Positions 44,478 to 55,100 of a stretch of DNA of 64,000 nucleotides are shown piece after piece (positions within the stretch are counted from its first letter, which is position 1; the number at the start of each line of letters is the position of its first letter). A program made the translations under genes and the position numbers. Under the pieces are notes generated by a model. That model was not told the origin of the DNA and ran no database searches. It was given only the letters and a program-made list of their open reading frames with translations. Source of the DNA: Paraburkholderia flagellata (GTDB lineage Bacteria > Pseudomonadota > Gammaproteobacteria > Burkholderiales > Burkholderiaceae); contig NZ_JAJEJT010000002.1 in assembly GCF_021390645.1 (NCBI RefSeq), forward strand, positions 1,116,001 through 1,180,000, given 5' to 3'.

Positions 44478-47153
44478 CTACTGCAACGCGAACGCCATGC
44501 GTTTGTCCGCCGCGTCGTAGCGGCACACGACTTTGGCACCCTCCTTTACACCGCCCTTGAGCATTTCCTTCGCCAGTTCGTTCTCCACCGCCTGCTGCAT
44601 CTTGCGCTTCAACTCGCGCGCGCCGAATTCCGGCCGATACCCCTCCGCCGAGAGGTAATCGATCACGCTGTCGTCGAACGTCAGGTCGATGTCCTGGCTG
44701 CGCGCCATGCGCCGGACCTGCTCGAGTTGCAGCCGCACGATCGAGCGCAGCTCGTCGCTGGTGAGCGGCTGGAACATGATGATCTCGTCGATGCGGTTCA
44801 GGAACTCGGGCCGGAAGTGCTGGCGCAACTCGCCCATCACGGCGCCCTGCATCGACCCTTCGGCGCTGGAGAGGAACCCCGGCCCCGAGCGCTTCTGCCC
44901 CGAGACCACGTCGGAGCCGAGATTGCTCGTCGCGATCACGACCGTATTGCTGAAGTCGACCACGCGCCCCTTGCCGTCGGTGAGCCGCCCGTCGTCGAAC
45001 ACCTGCAGCAGCACGTTGTAGACGTCGGAGTGCGCTTTCTCGATCTCGTCGAGCAGGATCACGCAATAGGGACGGCGGCGCACCTTCTCGGTCAACTGGC
45101 CGCCTTCGTCATAGCCGACATAACCCGGCGGCGAGCCGATCAGGCGCGACACCGCATGACGCTCCATATACTCGCTCATGTCGATGCGCACGATGGCGTC
45201 CTCGTCGCCGAACACCACTTCGGCCAATGCCTTCGCCAGTTCGGTCTTGCCGACGCCAGTCGGCCCGAGGAACAGGAACACCGCCGTGGGCCGCCGCCCG
45301 CGCCGCAGCCCGGCGCGCGAGCGGCGCACCGCGTCGCTTACCGCGACGATGGCCTGCTCCTGGCCGATCACGCGCTCATGCAGCCGCTTTTCCATTTCGA
45401 GCAGCCGTGTGCGCTCCTCGGCAGTCAGCTGCGTGACCGGTACGCCCGTGAGCTTCGAGACGATCTCCGCGATATCCTCGCTCGTCACGTCAGAGGTCAC
45501 GGTGCCGAGCTGACCTTTCCAGTCATTGGTGGCCTGTGCGAGCGCCTTTTCCTTGTCGGCGATCGGCTCGTCCAGCGTGTGCGCGCGCTCGAAATTCTTG
45601 CGCGTCGCCGCGTAGTCCTGCTCGCGCCGCAACTGCGCCAGTTCCGCTTCGAGTTCGAGAATCGCCGCGGGCCGCGAGGTGGCCGAAAGATGCACGCGCG
45701 CCGCCGCCTGGTCGATCAGATCGATCGCCTTGTCGGGCAGGAAGCGCCCCATCACGTAGCGGTCCGATAGCTCGGCCGCCGAAACGAGCGCGTCGTCGCG
45801 AATGGTGACGTGGTGGTGCACTTCGAGCTTGTCGCGCAAACCGCGCAGGATGTTGATCGTCTGATCGACGCTCGGCTCGGAGACGAATACGGGCTGAAAG
45901 CGCCGCTCGAGCGCCGCGTCCTTCTCGATGTACTTCTGGTACTCCGAGAGTGTCGTCGCTCCAATCAGGTTTAGTTCGCCGCGCGCCATGGCCGGCTTGA
46001 AGACGTTGGCGATGTCGAGGCCGCCTTCGCCACCGCCCTGGCCCGCGCCGACGATCATGTGAACTTCGTCGATGAAGAGCACGAGGCTCTCGCGCTGAGC
46101 CGAGATTTCCTCCATCACGCCTTTCACGCGCTCTTCGAATTCGCCGCGATACTTCGCGCCCGCAATCAGTCCGTTGACGTTCAGCTCGACGAGCCGCCGG
46201 CCGCGCAGCGATTCGGGCACGTCGCCGTTGAGCATGCGTTGAGCGAGGCCTTCGGCGATCGCCGTCTTGCCCACGCCCGGTTCACCGATCAGCACCGGGT
46301 TGTTCTTGCGCCGGCGCGCGAGCACTTCCACCACGGTCTCGATCTCGCTCGAACGGCCGATCACAGGGTCGAGCTTGCCCTCGCTCGCAAGCGCCGTGAG
46401 GTCGCGGCTGTATTGGTCGAGCTGCGGCGTCGCGCTCGGGCCCGTCGCGGCGGGACGCTCTCGCTTGTCGCCCTGGGCCTCCACGAGCCGCTGCAACACC
46501 TTCTGAGGCGTGACGCCGTAGCGGCCGAGCAGATGGCCCGCAAAACTTTCCGGCACCTGCGTGAGGCCGAAGAGCAAATGCTCGGGCGCGACGTAGCTGT
46601 GACCCAGTTCACGCGAGACGAGAAACGCGCGGTCGAGCGCGCCCTTCAGGCGCGGTGAGACGCCGATGCGGCCGTCTTCGGGAACACCCGCGCCTTCGCG
46701 CTTCTGCGCATTGGCGTCGATGAACGCGCGCACGTCATCGGGCTGAATGCCGAGACGCTTGAGGATCACCGCGCCGGCGTCGTTGCCCGCGAGTTCGTAA
46801 AGCAGATGCTCGGTGTCGACCTCGCGCCGCCCGAACTGCACCGCCCGCTCCGCCGCGCGCTGCAGCAATTCACGGGCCACGTCGCTGAAGTAGCGCTCGA
46901 CGATGGCGCCGTCGCTCGCTTCCATCGCCTGTGGCGGAGGTTCGCCAGCCGCGTCGCTGGCATCGCCTGCGCCGTCTGCCTGCTGCGAGGCGCGAAACAG
47001 CGCCTCCAGCGGGCTCAAGGTGCGCTGATGCCGCGTGAGCTGCGCGTAGTGATAATCGCAGACATCGAGAAAACGCCGTCTGCCGTCCTGCAATACGGCG
47101 ACCCGCACCGTCGCGGGGCGCACGCCGCAGATATCGCAGTTGAACTGAGCCAT
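44478..47153 (-). CDS. Clp-type AAA+ disaggregase with N-terminal zinc finger (ClpG/ClpK-like)
   Basis: The ATG at 47153 follows AAGGAGACGAA, giving 891 residues. The N-terminus has a zinc-finger pattern (Cys6-x-x-Cys9, Cys32-x-x-His35), then a linker, a Clp_N repeat domain (about 82-225), AAA-1 (Walker A GEPGVGKT at 290-297, Walker [10 protein letters not shown]), a short middle coiled coil, and AAA-2 ([21 protein letters not shown]) with ClpB-like C-terminus. This layout resembles ClpG/ClpK stand-alone disaggregases, which confer heat tolerance. The AAA-2 loop reads GPGFLSS where ClpP-binding relatives have IGF/LGF, so a ClpP partner is uncertain. Convergent with hipA. Confidence 0.88.
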   Translation of the reverse strand: MAQFNCDICGVRPATVRVAVLQDGRRRFLDVCDYHYAQLTRHQRTLSPLEALFRASQQADGAGDASDAAGEPPPQAMEASDGAIVERYFSDVARELLQRAAERAVQFGRREVDTEHLLYELAGNDAGAVILKRLGIQPDDVRAFIDANAQKREGAGVPEDGRIGVSPRLKGALDRAFLVSRELGHSYVAPEHLLFGLTQVPESFAGHLLGRYGVTPQKVLQRLVEAQGDKRERPAATGPSATPQLDQYSRDLTALASEGKLDPVIGRSSEIETVVEVLARRRKNNPVLIGEPGVGKTAIAEGLAQRMLNGDVPESLRGRRLVELNVNGLIAGAKYRGEFEERVKGVMEEISAQRESLVLFIDEVHMIVGAGQGGGEGGLDIANVFKPAMARGELNLIGATTLSEYQKYIEKDAALERRFQPVFVSEPSVDQTINILRGLRDKLEVHHHVTIRDDALVSAAELSDRYVMGRFLPDKAIDLIDQAAARVHLSATSRPAAILELEAELAQLRREQDYAATRKNFERAHTLDEPIADKEKALAQATNDWKGQLGTVTSDVTSEDIAEIVSKLTGVPVTQLTAEERTRLLEMEKRLHERVIGQEQAIVAVSDAVRRSRAGLRRGRRPTAVFLFLGPTGVGKTELAKALAEVVFGDEDAIVRIDMSEYMERHAVSRLIGSPPGYVGYDEGGQLTEKVRRRPYCVILLDEIEKAHSDVYNVLLQVFDDGRLTDGKGRVVDFSNTVVIATSNLGSDVVSGQKRSGPGFLSSAEGSMQGAVMGELRQHFRPEFLNRIDEIIMFQPLTSDELRSIVRLQLEQVRRMARSQDIDLTFDDSVIDYLSAEGYRPEFGARELKRKMQQAVENELAKEMLKGGVKEGAKVVCRYDAADKRMAFALQ

Positions 47154-47343
47154 TTCGTCTCCTTGGAAGCGTGCGCAGCGCGCGCCGCCCGCGACCAGGA
47201 ATGGCACGAGCATGCCGCCGCGAGCGACGCATGAATGCTCTAACGAATGCCGAAGCGAAGTTCAGACGTCATCGTAACGTCGAATCGAACTACGCGTCGT
47301 CACGAGGAGACGTTTGCTAATCGATGGCGTTGGCTGCGCGGCG

Positions 47344-48456
47344 TCAAACCTCCCGACGGGCTGCCGGGTTGGCCGTATCGCGGGCTTGCGCCGCCGGGTC
47401 GCGTATCCATGCAGTCAGCAAGGTCGACGAAACGGCGAGGATCACCGGCCCGATGAAGAGCCCGACGATCCCGAAGGCGAACAAGCCGCCGAGCACGCCG
47501 GAGAGAATCAGCAGCATCGACAGATTGACGCCGCGCCGGATCAGCACCGGACGCACGAGGTTGTCGAGCATGGCAACCATCACCGACCACACCGCGAGCA
47601 GGGTGCCCGCGATATGCGCGTCATGCACGAACAGCCAGATGACGCCGCCGAGCAGCGGCAGCGTCGGGCCGATCTGCGCGAGACAGAGCATCAGCATCAC
47701 GGCGGTGAGCACGCCCGCTCCCGGCACCCCGGCCACCCACAGGCCTATACCGCCGAGTGCCGACTGCAGGACTGCCGTCACGACGATGCCCAGCGCCACC
47801 GCGCGAACCGAAGCGCCCGCGAGCTTGACGGCCTGCTCGCCCTGAGCGGGAGCCACGCGAATGGCAAAGCGCGTGACATAGTCGGCGGCATATTCGCCGT
47901 TGCTGTACAGAATGCCCGTGATGATGACCGTGATGAACATGTGCATGACGAACACGCCCACCGAGGCGGCATGGCCGATCAACCAGTGCGCTGCGATCGA
48001 AACGTACGGTTCGAGTTGCGCGAGCAGGCCGCCTGGGCCTGCGTCCGAAAACTCCTGCCACTTGCTGGCGATGCGGCCGCCAACCACGGGAATGTCACTG
48101 ACCCACTGCGGCGGCGCCGTCAGCGCATAGTCGGGCAGCTTGCGGATCAGTTCCATGATCTCGCCGCCGTGCAACGCGAGCGTCGAGATGGCTTCATAGA
48201 GCGGCAGCACGATCACGAACAGAAGAATGAGCAGCATCACGAGCGTGGCGAGCCAGCGGCGGTTGCCGCAGCGCCGCTCGATGGCTTTCATGGCAGGCCA
48301 GGTCGCTACGACGATCGTCGTAGCCCAGATCAGTCCCGGGAGGAACGGGCGCATGACGTAGAGGCTGCCGATCGTCAGCGCGCAGAGTATGGCAACAACG
48401 AACAGGATGCGGGCCAGGTCCGGCATAAGTTGCGGCTTCACGTCTTGCGGCTTCAC
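47344..48456 (-). CDS. AI-2E family permease
   Basis: The 370-residue membrane protein has about eight helices with the family's long cytoplasmic or periplasmic insert after helix 3 (LIRKLPDYALTAPPQWVSDI) and conserved C-terminal elements (GVIWLFVHDAHIAGTLLAVW, MLDNLVRPVLIRRGVNL, FIGPVILAV). The family was linked to autoinducer-2 export and to ion transport; the substrate here is unknown. Divergent from surE, 159 bases between starts. Confidence 0.88.
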   Translation of the reverse strand: MKPQDVKPQLMPDLARILFVVAILCALTIGSLYVMRPFLPGLIWATTIVVATWPAMKAIERRCGNRRWLATLVMLLILLFVIVLPLYEAISTLALHGGEIMELIRKLPDYALTAPPQWVSDIPVVGGRIASKWQEFSDAGPGGLLAQLEPYVSIAAHWLIGHAASVGVFVMHMFITVIITGILYSNGEYAADYVTRFAIRVAPAQGEQAVKLAGASVRAVALGIVVTAVLQSALGGIGLWVAGVPGAGVLTAVMLMLCLAQIGPTLPLLGGVIWLFVHDAHIAGTLLAVWSVMVAMLDNLVRPVLIRRGVNLSMLLILSGVLGGLFAFGIVGLFIGPVILAVSSTLLTAWIRDPAAQARDTANPAARREV

Positions 48457-48615
48457 GTACTTCTCCTCACAGCAGGGCGCGCCTCATGGCGCCGACGCGC
48501 TAGTCTATATCGGATACGCCACGAATCCCTTCTAAAAGTGCCGCAGCGCAGCCGTTAGGAACGCACTCTGGAATAATGGCCCTTTCCCCGACCTTGCAAC
48601 GAAGAAGAGCCAGCC

Positions 48616-49404
48616 ATGACCGCAATCGATACGAAACTGCCCTGCGTGCTCCTCACCAACGACGATGGCATCGACGCGCCCGGCCTCGCCGTGCTCGAAG
48701 CCGTGGCCGCCGAACTCGCGCACGAAGTCTGGGTCGTCGCGCCCGAACACGACCAGAGCGGCACCTCGCACTCGATCAGCCTGCATACGCCGCTGCGCGT
48801 CTCCCGGCGCGGCGAACGGCGCTTCGGCGTGCTCGGCACGCCGGGCGATTGCGTGGTGATGGCCGTGCGCCAGCTCATGGGTGACGTGCGCCCTTCGCTC
48901 GTGCTCTCGGGCATCAACCGCGGCGGCAACCTTGGCGTGGAGACGATGTTCTCCGGCACGGTGGGCGCCGCCATGACGGGCCTTTTGCTCGGCCTGCCGT
49001 CCATCGCTTTGAGCCAGACCTTCCGTGACCGCGAACGCGTGCGCTGGGACACCGCCCGCGCGCTCGCGCCGGACGTGATCCGGCGCCTCGCCGCCGTGGC
49101 GCACGATGCGCCCGTCTGCCTGAACGTGAATTTCCCCGATATCGACGCGAGTGCAGCGGGACCGCTCACGGTCACGCGCCAGGGCGTGGGGCTCGTGCAG
49201 GGCATCGACGTCGTGCCGCAGATCGACCCGCGCGGCATGGATTACCACTGGCTGCGCTTCAATCGCGGCCCGCGCGAAAACGGGCCCGACAGCGAAACAA
49301 CCGTGGTGAACTCAGGCCGCGTGTCGGTCACGCCGCTGCATTTCGAACGCACCGACGACAAAACCTTCGTCACGTTGCAGGCGGCGCTCGGCGCTGCCGC
49401 CTGA
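48616..49404 (+). CDS. surE: SurE 5'/3'-nucleotidase
   Basis: The 262-residue protein has the SurE signature: TNDDG (14-18) for the metal-binding Asp pair, GTSHSISL, GTPGDCV and SGINRGGNLG. It dephosphorylates nucleoside 5'- and 3'-monophosphates in stationary-phase survival. In many genomes surE neighbours pcm and nlpD; here it stands between a permease and a thioesterase on opposite strands. Fifteen bases separate its stop from the thioesterase stop. Confidence 0.93.
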   Translation: MTAIDTKLPCVLLTNDDGIDAPGLAVLEAVAAELAHEVWVVAPEHDQSGTSHSISLHTPLRVSRRGERRFGVLGTPGDCVVMAVRQLMGDVRPSLVLSGINRGGNLGVETMFSGTVGAAMTGLLLGLPSIALSQTFRDRERVRWDTARALAPDVIRRLAAVAHDAPVCLNVNFPDIDASAAGPLTVTRQGVGLVQGIDVVPQIDPRGMDYHWLRFNRGPRENGPDSETTVVNSGRVSVTPLHFERTDDKTFVTLQAALGAAA

Positions 49405-49418
49405 ACACGGCTCGATGA

Positions 49419-49856
49419 TCATTCGCGCGCGGCGGACGCCATCGCCCGCGCGATGGCGTCGCGAATGTCCTCAGGAATGCCAATCGACTTGTGGGTGTCG
49501 AGCGAGGTGGTCACGATAGTCTGCCGCGCCGCCATGCGCAGCACGCCGTCCACGCCCGTGCAGGCCCACGCGAGCGTGAGCGACGCCCCGCCCAGACGCT
49601 CGACGTCGAGCGAAAGCCAGACCTCGTCGCCCATCTTGCTCACCGCCTTGAAATCCACTTCGAGCCGCACGGTCGGCATGCCCACGCGGCGCCCGCCGAT
49701 CACGCCGTGATAGCCCTCTTGCGGCAGCAACTCGTCGATCCACGATTCGACGAGATCGTTGAAGAGGACGAAATACTGCGGATAGAACACGATGCCGGCG
49801 GGATCGCACTCCGAGAAGTGAATCTTGTGTTTGCGGCGGTAGGTGGGCGTCGCCAT
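49419..49856 (-). CDS. Acyl-CoA thioesterase (YbgC/FcbC-like)
   Basis: The ATG at 49856 follows AGGAGACACACGC, giving 145 residues. The N-terminal FSECDPAGIVFYPQYF carries the catalytic Asp18 of 4HBT hot-dog-fold thioesterases. It probably hydrolyses short or aromatic acyl-CoA esters (4-hydroxybenzoyl-CoA thioesterase relatives share this motif). An ATG six codons upstream (49874) is inferior in ribosome site placement. Substrate unknown. Confidence 0.88.
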   Translation of the reverse strand: MATPTYRRKHKIHFSECDPAGIVFYPQYFVLFNDLVESWIDELLPQEGYHGVIGGRRVGMPTVRLEVDFKAVSKMGDEVWLSLDVERLGGASLTLAWACTGVDGVLRMAARQTIVTTSLDTHKSIGIPEDIRDAIARAMASAARE

Positions 49857-49891
49857 GCGTGTGTCTCCTGTCATGCCTGCTCGCGGCAGCG

Positions 49892-50482
49892 TCAGATCAC
49901 GAGCCGCGACACTTTCACGCCTTCCAGCGACACCCCGGCCATGAGGCCCGCGTTGGTCAGCACGAACGCTTCCACGGGGCTCGTAGCGGTCGAGGTATCG
50001 ACGTTGCCGTTCGCGCCCACCGTGACTACCGCAACCGTGGCATCCGCGCCGGCCGACCAGCCCTGGCTGCTCGTGAAATCGTTGAGCGCGACCGGGTTCA
50101 TGAACGCGAAGATGATGGCCTTGGACTGCGCGCCGATCTGCAGTCCGAACGAGCCCGCAATGGTGCTGTAGTAGCCCGTCGTGCGGCCATCCACGCGCAG
50201 CGCGCCGGTGCCGTACTGCCCGCCGAACCAGAAGCCTGCCGAGAGAACCTGCGGAAAGACGAGCACGCCGCTCGACTTCGAGATCAGTTCCTGCGAGCCG
50301 CTCACCGTGTTGTAGAGGCGCGTGAGCGTGGCGTCGACGCTCGCGTCGATCGAATTGCGCTTCGCCGTGTTCTGCGAAGCGCTGTTCTGGGAGCCCGGCG
50401 GCGTTGTCGTGCAGCCGGCAAGCGCGAGCCCGCTGGCAGCAAGAGCGGCACTGGAGCTGAGAAGAAATTGACGTCGGCGCAT
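49892..50482 (-). CDS. Lipoprotein with SYLF (YSC84) lipid-binding domain
   Basis: The ATG at 50482 starts a 196-residue protein with an Arg-rich signal ([20 protein letters not shown]) and a lipobox (LALAGCT). The rest is a SYLF domain (SGVLVFPQVLSAGFWFGGQY, AQSKAIIFAFMNPVALNDF, GLMAGVSLEGVKVSRL), which binds lipids in eukaryotic relatives. The double Arg resembles a Tat signal. It probably sits in the periplasm attached to a membrane. Confidence 0.88.
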   Translation of the reverse strand: MRRRQFLLSSSAALAASGLALAGCTTTPPGSQNSASQNTAKRNSIDASVDATLTRLYNTVSGSQELISKSSGVLVFPQVLSAGFWFGGQYGTGALRVDGRTTGYYSTIAGSFGLQIGAQSKAIIFAFMNPVALNDFTSSQGWSAGADATVAVVTVGANGNVDTSTATSPVEAFVLTNAGLMAGVSLEGVKVSRLVI

Positions 50483-50874
50483 GAGAGGGTTCCTGTGCAA
50501 ATGGGACTTCGAATGTCCGCGCCAGCCCGATCGTGGACATTCGGGCCGCGCGCAAAGCGCTACAGGATAGCGCGCATGGCCGTCGCCGTGGCAAACCCGC
50601 AATCTGGCGCACGGACATCCGGCCGGCCGGCTGCGGCGGCCATGACCGCTCATCCTTGGGGGTATAGGACCATGCAGCGGGCATCGAGTTCGCACAGAGA
50701 TGTAAGCAAATCCCTAGCCGAAGTCGCTTCGATGCAACGCAACATCGTCGCGCTTTTCGAATCCGTTCGATGTCGGCAAGCGGCGCCCGTCGCTAAATTG
50801 TGGACATGCCAGAGCGCAGGCTGCGACTCCCGCGCAGCGCGCCGCCCCGCCTCATCCCCCGGAAGAGATTCGCC
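50483..50874. other. Intergenic region, no supported gene
   Basis: About 390 bases between the SYLF gene and a small membrane-protein gene on the opposite strand. In-frame extensions of both neighbours into this region have nonsense translations. No hairpin, repeat or strong promoter stood out. Confidence 0.4.
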
Positions 50875-51318
50875 ATGTTCCCAAGCAAGCCAGATCGATC
50901 GTCACAACCGCGCACGCCGATGCTGACGCGCGTCTGCGATCGCCTGAGCGGCGCAGGCGTCTATCTGCTGCCGCCGCTCTACGTGGGCTTCGTCGCCATG
51001 CTGTTCCTGCTTTGCCGAGCCCCGGTCGGCGCCCTCTGGCTGCTGGCCGCGGCCGGCGCGCTCGCGGGCGTCATGTGCATCTGCTCGCTCGTCTTCTATG
51101 CGGCCAGCGCCCCGCGGGTCGCCCCGCTCCAGCCGACTGCCTCACGCGCCACGTCTTCTCACGGCACGGCCCGCCCGCTGCCGCAGCGTTTCGTCCAGAT
51201 GACCACGCGCACGTGCAGCCAGCACTGCGCCGGGACCGATGGCGCGCGCACGCGGTTCACGGTGTCGTGCTTTCACGCGCATTGCCATTCAGGCGCGGCA
51301 AGCAAAGAGACCACCTGA
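50875..51318 (+). CDS. Hypothetical membrane protein with Cys/His-rich tail
   Basis: From the ATG at 50875, behind GGAAGAG, the frame codes for 147 residues: a short polar N-terminus, two hydrophobic segments (about residues 27-45 and 50-72) and a tail with Thr/Cys/His clusters (TTRTCSQHCAGTD, VSCFHAHCHSG). An upstream ATG at 50800 is possible. No family recognised. The tail could bind a metal, which is speculation. It lies 170 bases before the response regulator gene on the same strand. Confidence 0.45.
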   Translation: MFPSKPDRSSQPRTPMLTRVCDRLSGAGVYLLPPLYVGFVAMLFLLCRAPVGALWLLAAAGALAGVMCICSLVFYAASAPRVAPLQPTASRATSSHGTARPLPQRFVQMTTRTCSQHCAGTDGARTRFTVSCFHAHCHSGAASKETT

Positions 51319-51489
51319 GCGTCCAATTGGGTGGCCACGCCCTACATCAGGCCCAGGCAAACTCCGATAACGATAAGAAATCCCTGACTTATAATTGCCC
51401 AAACCATGACAGAGCAACGTACGCGCTGAATCCGGCTCTGCAGGTCTCGCCCTCCGGCCTATCCGACTTCAGGCGACACGCTCACGACC

Positions 51490-52152
51490 ATGACGAAGGC
51501 AACGCAAGATGTGCGGATCGTGGTGGCCGACGACCATCCGGTCGTGCTGACAGCGATCAGCGACTACCTCGACAACCTGCCAGGCTTCAGGGTCGTCGCG
51601 AAAGCCGCCACCGGCGCGGGGCTCATCGACGCCTTGCGCGACACCGAGTGCGAGTTGATCATCACCGACTTCTCGATGCAGGGCGACGTCGAAGACGAAG
51701 ACGGCCTGCGGCTCGTCAGCCGGTTGCGGCGGCTCTATCCCGCCACACCCGTGATCGTGTTCACGATGGTCACCAACGGCGGCATCCTGCACCAGCTTGC
51801 GCAGCTCGGCGTGGCCGGCCTCATCGGCAAAGATGAGCCGATTCCCGCGCTCGGCGAAGTCTGCCGGCGCGCGCTCGCGGAACCGGGCACCGCGCTTTCC
51901 GCGCGGATTGCCGAACGCCTCGCCAAGGAAGGCTCGACAGTCGACGAATTTCAGCGCAACCAGCCGCTGTCGCCGCGCGAGCTCGAAGTGGTGCGGCTCT
52001 TCGCGCTGGGCCTGAGCGTCACCGAAATCTCGAAGCGGTTGAACCGCTCGGTCACCACCGTCGCCACACAAAAGCGCGCGGCCATGCGCAAACTCCATCT
52101 CGAATCGAATGCCGATCTGATCCGTTACGCCGGCGAACACGGATTCGCGTAA
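51490..52152 (+). CDS. RcsB-like response regulator (NarL/FixJ type)
   Basis: The 220-residue protein has a receiver domain (VVADDHPVV at the N-terminus, phosphoacceptor Asp60 in IITDFSMQG, FTMV and a conserved Lys in GLIGKDEP) and a LuxR-type helix-turn-helix (LSPRELEVVRLFALGLSVTE, KRLNRSVTTVATQKRAAMRK). The length and the DDEDG-like acidic stretch resemble RcsB. Its TAATG junction overlaps the kinase start by one base, so the two form a pair. Confidence 0.92.
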   Translation: MTKATQDVRIVVADDHPVVLTAISDYLDNLPGFRVVAKAATGAGLIDALRDTECELIITDFSMQGDVEDEDGLRLVSRLRRLYPATPVIVFTMVTNGGILHQLAQLGVAGLIGKDEPIPALGEVCRRALAEPGTALSARIAERLAKEGSTVDEFQRNQPLSPRELEVVRLFALGLSVTEISKRLNRSVTTVATQKRAAMRKLHLESNADLIRYAGEHGFA

Positions 52153-55100
52153 TGCCACGCTCGGCCCATCGGGACGCTTTCACCCAGGCCTCGCCTTATG
52201 AAGCGCTCAGGGCGCTCGAGCGCAACCTGAGGCGGGAGCGGCGCGTCTTCGCGATGCTCACAGGCCTGCTGATCTTCGCGGCGCTGTGCATGGCGGCGGT
52301 CGCGATCGGCAGTCTGGGGTTCGCGGCGCTGCGCGCGCAGACGCTGGAGGCGATCGCCTTGAGTGCGCACGCCAACACGCGGCTCGAGCGGCAGTTCACG
52401 ATACTCGGAAGCGCGGCAGTTCTCCTTGTGAGCGCAGACTCCTCCGCATCCGCCGCACAAACGGACGCCACGTCATCCCAGCGCTGTTCACCGGCGTTCA
52501 ACGGCATGGAAGACGCATCGGATCTGAGTGCGGTCTGCGATCGCTTCGTGTCAGCCGTCGGCACAGTTTCGTCAGACGTCCCCGTCATGTTTTTGCGAGT
52601 CGACGGCAGTGCCGCGTACGGGCACGGTATCGCGCCGAAGGGTTCCCGGTTGCCTCCTCGCGACGCGGCGCGCCTGCTGGCCGATACGGTGCTCCTGCGC
52701 ATCGCGGCGCGTGGGCAGGATAGCGTCGCCATGGCCCATGCCTTGAAGGTCGTTTGGTTCCGGCCGCCGCCGACACTCGGTTTTGCTCCCAATCTCGCAC
52801 TCGGCGCGCTGCCGGTGCTCAGAAACGGCAAGCCCTACGCGTTCGTCATCACGAGTGTGGATGTCGAAACGCTCGACCGCCCTCCCGCTGGCGCCCCCTC
52901 GTCGATTTCTGCCACGCTGTTCAATGTGGACGGCGCAATGCTCACCGGCCCGCTGACGCCCGCTGCGGCACAGTATCTCGACCGGATCGTCGCGTCCCTG
53001 CCGCGCAGCGCCTTCCACGTACTGCCGCGCTTCGGCTACGTATGGCGCGAGCCGCCGCTCGCGCACGACTTCGGTCACTACATCGTGGCGCTCTCGTGGC
53101 GCGACTTCTTCGCCCTGATCCGCACGCCCGCGCTCGTCGTTCTCGCGCTCACCGCGGCGCTCATCGCCATGCTCCTCGCGCTCTCGCGCTACTGGAACCG
53201 ACATGTGCTGATGCACACCTACGACGAGGCCACCCGTGCGCTCGAAGGTGAGCTGCTCAACCATCTGCTCGTTCACGCCACGCCGGTCGGTCTTTGCATC
53301 GTCAGACGCAGCAACTTCGAGATCGTCGTGGCCAACCAGATCGTGCGCAACGTGCTCGGCCTCGACGCGCACGCCACGCGTCTGCCGAGCGCCCTGTGCG
53401 CGGAATTCGAGAAGCACTCGCCGTGGCCAGAAGCCGCGAGCCGCGACGAGAAGACGCCGGTGTACGAGCTGCCCTACTCGCTCGAGCGCCCCGACGGGGA
53501 AGGCCTGCATCTCGCCGTCACCTATGCGCCCGCCACCATGAATCGCGAAGATGTGATGTTCTGCGCTGTCGCCGACATGTCTAAGCACTACGAAGTCGAG
53601 CGGCTGCTGCGCGAAGCGAAGCGCTTGAGCGACGAAGCCGCGCGCGCAAAAGTGAGCTTCTTCGCCGCGATGAGCCACGAGATCCGCACGCCGCTAGGCT
53701 CGCTCGTCGGCAATATCGAGTTGATCGCACGCGGTCCGCTCGCGCCGGAACAAGAGGCGCGCGTGCAGGCCATGCAGATATCTGCTGCGGAACTGCTGCA
53801 GATCGTGAGCGACGTGCTCGACTTCTCGAAGATCGATGTCGGCCAGATGAAGCTGGTCGAAGAAGCCGGTTCGATTGCCGGGCTGCTCGTACGCGTCGCG
53901 CTCGCCCATGCCCCCCTCGCCGTGCGTCAGCGTGTGCCGTTCTACCTCGTGATGGACCGCGCCATTCCGGCTCAGCTTCACTTCGACGCCATGCGGCTCG
54001 CGCAGATCGTCAACAACCTGCTGAGCAACGCGTTCAAGTTCACCCGCTCCGGCAAGATCGTGCTGCGGGCGCGCTGGCGCGAAAGCGCGCTGGAGATCAG
54101 CGTGAGCGACTCCGGCGGCGGCATTGACGAGGACCTCAAGCCCCAACTGTTTCAGCCTTTCACGCAAGGCGACGCCCAGAAACTCACGCAGGCGCGTGGC
54201 ACCGGCCTCGGGCTGTCCATCTGCGCGCGCCTGACCGAGCTCATGCACGGACGAATCGCGCTCGACAGCGCGCTCGGCGTGGGCACGCGCGTCACGGTCA
54301 CGCTACCGCTGCGCTCCGAGGGCGCGGCCACGGCAGGTGAGGCGTGGACGCTTCCCGACGTACATCCCGCCATTTTGTGCCGTGCGCCTGAAAACCACGA
54401 ATGGCTCGCCAATCTATTCGATACGCGTGTGAGCACGCCAACCTTCCTGAGCCCGGATGAACCGCAGCACGAGGGTTCGTTCGATTACGTGCTTGTGACC
54501 GACGAGTTCACACGCGACGAAGTTGCGCGGCTCTGGCCGGCCGGCATGAAAGTCGTGTGGCTGCGTCAGGACGGCCCGCTCGTGCCGCTCGAACTCGCTG
54601 GCGGCGCCATCGAAGTGAGCCTGTACAGCCTGACCGGCATTCGCGCGGCGACACAGTTACTAAAGCGCGGCACGGCAGCGGCGGCGGCCGTCGAGATGCC
54701 GCACCACGTCCCCGCCAACGGCGATCACTTCGCAACCCTGAATGTTCTGATCGCCGAAGACAATCTGCTCAACCGCGGCCTGCTGCGCGACCAGTTGCGC
54801 ACACTCGGCGCAAGCGTGGTTGAAGCGAAAGATGGCGAAGAAGCCCTTGTCCGGCTGGACGAGCATCAAGTGGATCTCGTGCTGACCGACCTGAACATGC
54901 CGGGCATGAACGGCAGCGCGCTGCTCCAGGCGGCGCGCGCGAAGTTCCCTCTGCTGCCGATCTACGCGTTGAGCGCCGACGCACTGCCCGAGCAGATCGC
55001 CCAAGGCCGCGCGCTGGGTTTCACCGATTACCTCACTAAACCGCTCGCGCTCGCGGAACTCGCCCGCGTGCTGGCATTCGTGTCCACACAAATCCGCTCA

